64,000 nt of DNA. Source: Amblyomma americanum. Taxonomy: Eukaryota; Arthropoda; Arachnida; Ixodida; Ixodidae. The DNA is taken from the NCBI RefSeq assembly GCF_052857255.1, contig NC_135497.1, positions 347,526,799-347,590,798 on the forward strand, given 5' to 3'. Both the position numbers and the translations under genes were made by a program. The notes beneath the pieces were generated by a model. It was not told where the DNA came from. It made no database searches and saw only the letters and a program-made list of their open reading frames with translations. Below are positions 56,510 through 64,000 of the stretch, one piece after another (the stretch's first letter is position 1; the number at the start of each line of letters is the position of its first letter).

Positions 56510-58073
56510 ACTGCTTTTCTTAGCATGGAGGGAAAAAGGCCTAAATACCTGCGGAATGCAGAAGCGCGGTGTGTGAGACATGCTGTCAGCGTTGCTCTCG
56601 TGCCCACTGAAGATGTTGTCGGGTTGCCGGTAGTTTAAATAGCCGGTGGGAGCGCACGACATCGTCGATGACGTTGGTGCGTGGCAGGCCGTGCGCAGTG
56701 ATGGTAGGAAAACCGGCCGCAGGTGGTCATCAGCAAGCACCAATCTGAGGGTATCCTTTGAAGGTGACGACGGAACAACCGGGCTGGATGATAGGGCCCG
56801 GGCCGATGTCGATGTGCACAGGAGCAGGAATCCCAAGAATGCCTGCGGAATGCAGAAGCACGGTGCGTGAGGCATGCTGTCAGCGTTGCTCTCGAGTCCA
56901 CTGGAGATGTTGTCGGGTTGCCGGTAGTTTAAATAGCCGGTGGGAGCGCACGACATCGTCGATGACGTTGGTGCGTGGCAGGCCGTGCGCAGTGATGGTA
57001 GGAAAACCGGCCGCAGGTGGTCATCAGGAAGCACCAATCTGAGGGTATCCTTTGAAGGTGACGACGGAACAACCGGGCTGGATGATAGGGCCCGGGCCGA
57101 TGTCGATGTGCACAGGAGCAGGAATCCCAAGAATGCCTGCGGAATGCAGAAGCGCGGTGCGTGAGACATGCTGTCAGCGTTGCTCTCGTGCCTACTGAAG
57201 ATGTTGTCGGGTTGCCGGTAGTTTAAATAGCCGGTGGGAGCTCACGACATCGTCGATGACGTTGGTGCGTGGCAGGCCGCGCGCAGTGATGGTAGGAAAA
57301 CATGCCGCAGGTGGTCATCAGGAGGCACCAATCTGAGAGTATCTTTGATAGTGACGGCGGAAGAACCGGGCTGGATGATAGAGCCTGGGCCGATGTCGAA
57401 TTGCACAGGAGCAGGAATGCCAAGAATGCCTGCGGAATGCAGAAGCGCGGTGCGTGAGACATGCTGTCAGCGTTGCTCTCGTGCCCACTGAAGATGTCTG
57501 GTTACCGGTAGTTTAAATAGCCGGTGGGAGCGCACCACATCGTCGATGATGTTGGTGCGTGGTAGGCCGTGCGCAGTGATGGTAGGAAAACCGGCCGCAG
57601 GTGGTCATCAGGAAGCACCAATCTGAGGGTATCCTTTGAAGGTGACGACGGAAGAACCGGGCTGGATGATAAGGCCCGGGCCGATGTCGAAGTGCACAGG
57701 AGCAGGAATGCCAAGAATGACTGGGGAATGCCGAAGCGCGGTGCGTGAGACATGCTGTCAGCGTTACTCTCGTGCCCACTGAAGATGTCGGGTTCCCGGT
57801 AGTTTAAATAGCCGGTGGGAGCTCACGACATCGTCGATGACGTTGGTGCGTGGTAGGCCGCCCGCAGTGATGGTAGGAAAACCAGCCGCATGTGGTCATC
57901 AGCTGGCACCAATCTGAGGGTATCCTTTGATGGTGACGACGGAAGAACAGGGCTGGATGATAGGGCCTGGGCCGATGTCGAAGTGCACAGGAGGAGGAAT
58001 GCCAAGAATGCCTGCGGAATGCAGAAGCGCGGTGCGTGAGACATGCTGTCAGCGTTGCTCTCGTGCCCACTGA
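56510..58073 (-). repeat. Five tandem monomers (291-294 bp) at the LINE 5' end
   Basis: TGCTGTCAGCGTT marks unit starts at 56581, 56875, 57169, 57462, 57753 and 58044, giving periods 294, 294, 293, 291 and 291, with partial units at both ends. Units differ by a few per cent. On the - strand each carries an ATG followed by a hydrophobic stretch (FLLLCTSTSA) that reads like a signal peptide. The frame stays open through about three units into the 2A region. Position fits a LINE promoter array like the monomers of mouse L1. Confidence 0.92.
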
Positions 58074-58084
58074 CGGAAGTGAAT

Positions 58085-59035
58085 AAAGCTTTCACGAGTA
58101 GCTACGCGCGTTTTTTGCACATTGCGCACAATATTTCTGGCGTTCATTTTGCCTCCACACAACAGGTCACCCTCTTGTCGCAAACGTACACAAAGTTAGC
58201 CGCACAGGTTCCTTATGAGATATGCGGCCGAGAGCATTGATATGCTGTCTAATGCGTGATAGGTGGGATGTATTCCATGTTTCTCGGACTGCGTTTGCCG
58301 ACAAAAATTAAAACCATTTTCAGATAATGATGAAATTTGGATAAACATATTGCTTTCCGATCGCGCTCAAAATGTATATTCAGACAGTAGCTCTTAATTC
58401 AGGATTTCACACGTTTACCAATAAACTAAACTTTTTACTCACTATACACAATGCACACTACTCCTTGACTCATTGTAAGGAGTAACCGAGAATACGCCTT
58501 CATCTGCGTGTTTCTGTAGTGCGCCAGCATTCCTTTAAAGGCTATCTCTACTTGCTGAGAATATTTCATGTGACAAACTTCTGTTTTTATCTCCGCCATG
58601 TCTTCTAAATGATATTTCTTTTGGAACCTCTGTACAGATAACAAAGAAATGTCTGCCCATTGGGTGTGAAGTCAAGTGCAAATCTGGAAACCAAGTGGGT
58701 GTGCTATATTACCAATCCCGGCGAGACTGCGTGGTAAGCCATGTTTATATATTCTTCATTGTTCACATATATTTAGCTGTGCTGCGATGAATATTTCAGA
58801 AAACCTTCATACGCTAGATGTAAAGGTACCCACAAGGGTTCTCAAACCTCAGTAAACTAAAACATAAACATTTTAGGAACTTAAAGAAACTTAATCTGAG
58901 CATGTCCTGAAGAATTCAAATTGCGCTTTATTGTAAGACTTGCTAAATGCACCCTTCAGTGCAGGGACACACCACTGGGAAGAGAGGAAATTCAGATTTT
59001 TTACAATTTAATATTACGTAAACATTTTCCTCCAC
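58085..59035. other. No recognisable feature
   Basis: Unique-looking non-coding sequence between two LINEs. Frames are short and without motifs. Confidence 0.4.
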
Positions 59036-59039
59036 CTGT

Positions 59040-61660
59040 ATGTGCTCATAAAACACCTCCTCAATGAAAATGGAACAAAGTCCAATACTAGCCAACGGAT
59101 CAGGCTAAGCCAATTAGTGCACCGTGCGATGCAAAGCAGTACTGCCGAAGCACTTCTGGATGACCTTGCGAAACGGTACTAACCGCTTAAATCTCGGCAA
59201 CCTAGTAACCTACAAAAGACGAACTATGACGGTGCCCCAAACTCAGAGCTAGATAAGGAGTTCACAGAGAGCGAAGTACGCTTCGCAATTCACGAACTCA
59301 ACAGTAACTCATCGGCAGGCCCCGATGGTATCACAAATCGGGCTCTCCGAAATTTAGAGGACAACTCGATCACGTTCCTAACGCAAAAAATCAACGAAGC
59401 CTGGAAAACTGGCCATCAACCTGCAGAGTGGAAACATGCCAACACGGTCCTCATCCCAAAACCGGGCAAGCCGCTGGGCCTACCAAACCTAAGGCCAATC
59501 TCACTAACGTCCAGCCTAGAAAAGCAAGCCGAACCCGTCATCCTGAATAGACTATCGGAATGCGTAGAAGAAAAGGAGTACTTCCCCTATAAAATGACCG
59601 GGTTTAGGCCGGGCCTCTCTACGCAATGCTATGCTACGAATCAAGAAAGGTCTGCTGGATCGCCCCACACGAGACACCATGGCGCTACTCGGACTCGACG
59701 TGGAGCACGCTTTTGACAACATCCACCATCAAGCCATTGTTAAAGCCATACTTTACCACAATCTTGAAACACGCTTCTACCACTATGTCTAGGCGTTTCT
59801 GGAGGATCGAGCGGCCACTCTCCGGATAGGCGAGCACGATTCGGATAGCTTTGATCTGGGCAATAAGGGAACACCACAAGGCTCCGTACTTTCACTATTC
59901 TTATTTATCTTGACGATGACAAAGCTCTCTCGCAGCACTGGGTGAAATTGCCGATGTGGAGCACACCATATACGCAGACGATGTCACCATCTGGAGCAGC
60001 GGTGGCAGCGATTCGGAATTGGAAGCTCGCAAGCAAGAAGCCATCTCAGTTACCGAGGCCTATCTCACCCTAATGGGACTTCGCTGCTCTTCTAGAAAAT
60101 CCGAGCTGCTCATATACCACGCCCCAAGACCAGGGCGCCCGTCCAACGACTGGCGCCAACACCGCACTCCGTGCATAGAGTTACACGACATGGACGGAAA
60201 TCGCATACTTACGGTTGACAAAATACGAATTCTAGAACTTATCATCCAAAGGAACGGCTCCAACTGGCCGATGCTGGACAGCATCACAATAAAGATTGCG
60301 TACGCGATCCGAATGTTTGAGGGCATCAGGAATAGACACAGGGGAGTGAGCGAGGACAACGCCATTAAAATGGTCCACGCTTTTGTACTCTGTCATATCA
60401 CATATGTGGCTGCGATGCTTAACTGGAAAAAAGAACATCGGAAATGGCTCGAAGTGCACATACTCCGAGCTTTCAAGACAGCGCTGGGGCTCCCCCATAA
60501 TGCCTCTACTGATCTACTCTTACAGCTAGGAGTCCACAATAACCTTCACGAAATCATCGCGGCTCAGAACACGGCACAGATCACTCGCCTATCAAGCACC
60601 AAAGCGGGCCGAGAGATTCTCGTCAAGCTCGGCCTGAACACCATAACAGAAAGGGACAACGTCCTGCAGTTACCTAAATTCATGCGAGAAGCAAATAAAG
60701 TGCTCCCCGTTCTAAGAAATATACACCTGGTCCACAATCAAGGGCGAAGACTTGCCCGCGCCAAAGCCCTCGCTGTGGACGCGGCAAGGTTTCCCGAAGA
60801 GACAGCTTTCGTGAATGCAGCCTACATACCGGGAAAGCATGTCTACTCGGTAGCAGTAATCGATGGGAACGGGCGAACGCGCAACTCACGCTTTACACCA
60901 AGAAGCCAGAGGTAGCTGAACAAGCAGCGATAGCACTAGCTCTCAAAGACTCGAGCTTCACAACGGTATACAGCGACTCTAGAGCAGCCACACGAGCTTT
61001 CGCCAAGGGCGGAATAGACAAGACGACGCTACAAATCTTAGGCGGATGTAACATCACCGATCACTCCATCGTTTGGTTCCCTGCACACATGGGGAGCTTA
61101 GGGGCGGTCTGCGGAAACTCATCGAGATCGCACACGAGGCGGCGCGAGGACTCATCGACCGCGTTTCTCCGGTTTCCTCCGCTACCCCACATATCGAGTA
61201 CAGGGATCAGTTATTCACGTACAACGAGCTCACTAAGCACTTATATTTAGGCAGACGAGAGTTTCCCCTCCCGGATAAGAAATTAACTCGCAGCCAGTCG
61301 GTCACGATACACTTGCTCCAAACGAACTCATACCCCAACCCCTGGGGCATGAAGCACATCGACCCAGACTACGACGGACAACATGTGTGTGAACAGTGCA
61401 GTGAACGTGTAGACTTGAACCATATGCTGTTGGTTGTGCATCGAGTGACGCCTACGCCAAGAACAAGGAACATTGGGACAAAGTGCTAAAGAGTGCTTCC
61501 CTTCACGACCAGCTTCGGGCTGTCCAGGAGGCCCGCGCGGCGGCGGAGAACTTCGGGCTGTCTGTGCCGAGGTGGGAGCTGCCTTCTACACCTGGCGCCT
61601 AGTCGGGTGTCCTTCACAACCCCTACAGTGGGACATAAAGTTTAACCACCACCATCGACC
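59040..61660 (+). pseudogene. I-type LINE: RT, RNase H and C-terminal cysteine region
   Basis: Segments in order: HLLNENGTKSNTSQRIRLSQ, ESEVRFAIHELNSNSSAGPD (RT entry), KHANTVLIPKPGKP, GLPNLRPISLTSSLEK, TGFRPGLSTQ, LLGLDVEHAFDNI, NKGTPQGSVLS, then TIYADDVTIWSSG with an intact YADD. The thumb region is one open frame of 319 codons (59956-60915). RNase H follows (VDAARFPEE, AEQAAIALAL, YSDSRAATRAF, WFPAHMG), then CEQCSERVDLNHMLLVVH. Frame changes near 59640, 59945, 60885 and 61090 kill it. The 5' endonuclease is absent. The 3' end is near 61650 (ACATAAAGTTTAACCACCAC). Confidence 0.85.
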
Positions 61661-61744
61661 AAAGCGAAGCCACACGGATGCAAAGGAAAGCTATGAAGCT
61701 TTCTGGGAAATTTCGTAGTTAAAGAAAAAAATTCTCCGCCAACA

Positions 61745-62150
61745 CAGCCTCAGCGTTGTACTTAAGAGCGTTAGCTACAGGAGCTTCAAGTGGTTACATT
61801 GGTGCACTCAGCAAACGTGGAGAAAGCCAAATTGAAACATCCGCGCTTTTTTTCTTTCCGGAAACATGCCTTCAAGGCCGGAGCAGCGCCATCAACCTCA
61901 TGAATGTTGCACCACTATTGCAATTTACAGCATTTTTCCTATATCCGGTATATTTCCTCGTAATATTAGTTAATAAATTTTATAAACGTGGGCATCACAA
62001 TGCGGCGAATTGTTTAACACCACCCGGAACCCTCTGCGACAAACGGTTCGGCCGTTTGTCTCAGTTCGATGGCCGATTAGTGGCACATATATAACGCATC
62101 GAAACAATAGGCATATAGAAAGGGATTCATAAAGAGCGGACACACTCATA
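61745..62150. repeat. Dispersed repeat R2, copy 2
   Basis: CTTAAGAGCGTTAGCT, GGAGCTTCAAGTGGTTACATTG, ATATCCGGTATATTTCCTCG, AATAAATTTTATAAACGTGG and CACATATATAACGCATCGAA match 39590-40830 in order. Non-coding. Confidence 0.6.
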
Positions 62151-62327
62151 GGACAATGCGGCCCAACTAACTGTGGCGCACCAGGAGGCTGGGTGAGGGA
62201 TCTTCCGATTTTGGTTTCACGGGCGAGTAATTTCAATGTTAGCAAGCGCTGCGGCCTGTCGCGCCCTTGTGGCGCATTATTTCTTTCCGCTATGGTTTCC
62301 TGCTATTACCTGGTTACTTTAGGTCTA

Positions 62328-62647
62328 GAAAGATAATAATAACAATCGGTTTTTGGGGAAAGGAAATGGCGCAGTATCTGTCTCATGTATCGTTGGACAC
62401 CTGAACAACGCCGTAAGGGAAGGGATAAAGGAGGGAGTGAAAGAACAAAGAAATCAAGAGGTGCCGTAGCTGAGGGCTCCGGAATAATTTCGACCACCTG
62501 GGAATCTATAACATGCACTGACAGCGCAGAGCACACGGGCACCTTAGCGTTTTTCCTCCATAAAAACGCAGCCGCCGCGGTTGGGTTCGAACCCGAGAAC
62601 TCCGGATCAGTAGAAGAGCGCCCTAACCACTGAGCCACCGCGGCGGG
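62328..62647 (-). mobile_element. Ruka-like SINE, full length
   Basis: Head CCCGCCGCGGTGGCTCAGTG with B box GGGTTCGAACCC, the standard body (AGATTCCCAGGTGGTCGAAA, GGAGCCCTCAGCTACGGCAC) and a TTATTATTATC tail at the left end. The target-site duplication is not clear. Confidence 0.88.
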
Positions 62648-62890
62648 CAACTGAAAATTGAAAGTTGGATTTTGAGGATTTTGCGCAGGAATGGCACACC
62701 TGTGGCTCGATGCTACTAGTGGTACGTGCGCATAGTGACTAGGAAGCGAGAGAGAGAGAAATATCCGCGGCGAGACGCGCGTTGTGACGTCATGTGCTTC
62801 CTTGGAGTACCGCACCGCGAAATCGCAAGTTGGCGGCCAGTAAATTTTTCGATTTATACAATGTGAGAAGAGACGAAACGCGTGAAAGCG
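62648..62890 (+). repeat. Dispersed repeat R1, copy 3
   Basis: ACTGAAAATTGAAAGTTG, CACACCTGTGGCTCGATGCTA, GCGGCGAGACGCGCGTTGTG and GGCGGCCAGTAAATTTTTCG align with copies at 32610-32830 and 30545-30720. Non-coding, GC-rich. Confidence 0.55.
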
Positions 62891-62894
62891 GCGA

Positions 62895-63205
62895 CATTAC
62901 GAACAAAGAAAACATGCTTTAACGAACCTCGCATGAGGAACTCTTGATGTACCATATGCAATACTAGAGGATATCTCCCAATGATTTACAAGCATTCCTC
63001 TGGTCCCCGACGTTATTATCTGCCCCCCCAAAACCGCAAATTCAATTCCACGCCCAACTGTGCGTTTTGTTCAACAAATGTTTGGCACCGTGACGGCTAC
63101 AGCACCGGCCATTCTCAAAGTTTGTAGGAGCACTTAGAACAAATGCGCGGGTGCAATTTGCATGTCTTCTCAAGCGTAGAGGACAATGTTCGGCATACGA
63201 GCTCC
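62895..63205. other. No recognisable feature
   Basis: Non-coding sequence between repeat R1 and the terminal LINE. Nothing supported. Confidence 0.35.
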
Positions 63206-63209
63206 TTCC

Positions 63210-64000
63210 TTATTTTTATGTGAGTTTATTGAATTGGAAAACATTTAATTCGTCAGAAAAGGCAGAATGCAGACGATCCGTGCTAGGTGGCTATAAGTCC
63301 ACGGCTGACAGCGACCTGGATAACCCATTCAATGACCCGGGTTTGAACTCCCAAGTCTGAGCTGACCAACACGGCCTCCCACTGCTCGAGAGTAGGAACT
63401 TGTATTAGAGATTTCGGGGGCGGCTCCTCTTTACAATTCCACAATAGGTGATCATAAGTGGCTAAATCACCACATAATGTACATGCAGGGTCGTATTCAC
63501 CGGGGTAGAATTTTGACAACAGGTAAGGCGTCATGAAGGATCGCGTCTGGAGTAGCCTCCAAGTGGTTTCCTGCTCCTTATTAAAGGCTTCGTCTGGAGG
63601 AGGGAATATCCTCCTTTCAAGTTTAAAATGATAAGTAATATCGTGAAAAGATGATAGGCCGTCCTTCGAAAAACTCTCAGCAACGACCGCGTCCCCTGCT
63701 CAGCTGACGAATCCTCGAGCTGTTATGTGTGCCGCTTCGTTACCAGGGTTCCCCGAGTGAGCCGGGACCCATATCAATTCAATAATTCTGTCTAAGTCTT
63801 TGGTTTGACCCAATATGCTCATTGCTGCATGAGAAATTCTGCCCCTCGCATAATCGCGTATGACAAATTTAGTGTCGCTGAGTATGGTAGAGTTTTCCCC
63901 TAATGTGGTTTTGAAAAACGCGTTCCTGTGTTGACAGTATTCGGGTGCAATGCGCGTTTTCACTGGAAAAGACGACAGCATTTTCAACACCCTAGTTTCT
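63210..64000 (-). pseudogene. I-type LINE 3' end: RNase H and CCHC region, runs off the window
   Basis: On the - strand: TILSDTKFVIRDYARGRI and ELIWVPAHSGNPGNEAAHIT (RNase H), then FYPGEYDPACTLCGDLATYD with HLLWNC (cysteine/histidine motif) and LEQWEAVLVSSDLGVQTRVI. One frame change lies near 63600. The upstream part lies beyond 64000. Confidence 0.78.

Larger units (their letters stand above)
52560..58080 (-). mobile_element. Nearly full-length CR1/L2-like LINE with 5' monomer array and 2A motif
   Basis: Read from 58080 to 52560: a five-unit tandem array, ORF1 with an N-terminal 2A sequence, a coiled coil and a Tnp_22-like fold, ORF2 with an apurinic-type endonuclease and RT, and a 3' end with an (AAAT)n tail (TTTATTTATTTATTTA on +, about 52569-52590). 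This is the usual architecture of an APE-type LINE. Frameshifts in both ORFs make this copy inactive. A target-site duplication was not found. Confidence 0.82.

Noticed and set aside
56581..58044. Regular repeats that might suggest a CRISPR array
   Set aside because: Units are about 292 bp and fully homologous with no unique spacers, and the setting is eukaryotic; they are LINE 5' monomers.
1..64000. Bacterial symbiont or contaminant DNA
   Set aside because: Introns, SINEs, LINEs and gypsy elements throughout; no bacterial operons or ribosome binding sites.

Overview
This is eukaryotic nuclear DNA, almost certainly from a hard (ixodid) tick. The case rests on several copies of a tRNA-headed SINE whose head and body match what I know of the tick Ruka family, on exons of a BEN-domain gene type I associate with tick genomes, and on a dense mix of tick-style I-, CR1- and RTE-like LINEs, Ty3/gypsy elements and TTAA-flanked DNA transposons. 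The genus cannot be told from the sequence alone. No intact host gene is visible; every long coding signal belongs to a transposable element.

Layout. 1-4000 is non-coding with one 310-bp tandem duplication. 4024-25742 holds the scattered exons of a decayed BEN-domain gene on the + strand: exon 1 near 4044-4268, exon 2 13159-13256, a 65-bp exon present twice (17977-18041 and 24475-24539), the BEN exon 25233-25505 and a last exon 25638-25742, followed by AATAAA. Its introns carry large insertions. The first is a near-complete 8.4-kb Ty3/gypsy retrotransposon on the - strand (4384-12784). Then come a MITE that contains an RTE-like LINE that contains a second MITE (15666-17361), a SINE (17391-17699), a foldback element (18080-18420), and a 2.2-kb TTAA-flanked element that received an inverted copy of itself plus a third element (18812-24183).

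26190-46600 is a graveyard of LINE and gypsy fragments with SINEs between them. 46620-52550 is mostly featureless AT-rich DNA. 52560-58080 is a nearly full-length CR1/L2-like LINE on the - strand with a five-unit tandem monomer array at its 5' end and a 2A translational-recoding motif (DVETNPGP) at the start of ORF1. 59040-61660 is a + strand I-type LINE with RNase H, and the window closes inside another I-type LINE on the - strand.

How the parts work together. The gypsy element has gag and pol overlapping in -1 register at a canonical A AAA AAC slippery site, a tRNA-Leu primer site and long LTRs, but one nonsense codon in each gene. The LINEs would supply the RT machinery for the SINEs. The TTAA elements have no transposase in this window and would depend on one elsewhere, plausibly piggyBac-like. 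I see no new defence or metabolic system. The most interesting signals are the 2A-plus-monomer LINE, the gypsy frameshift site, and the nested TTAA insertions whose removal restores interrupted sequences.
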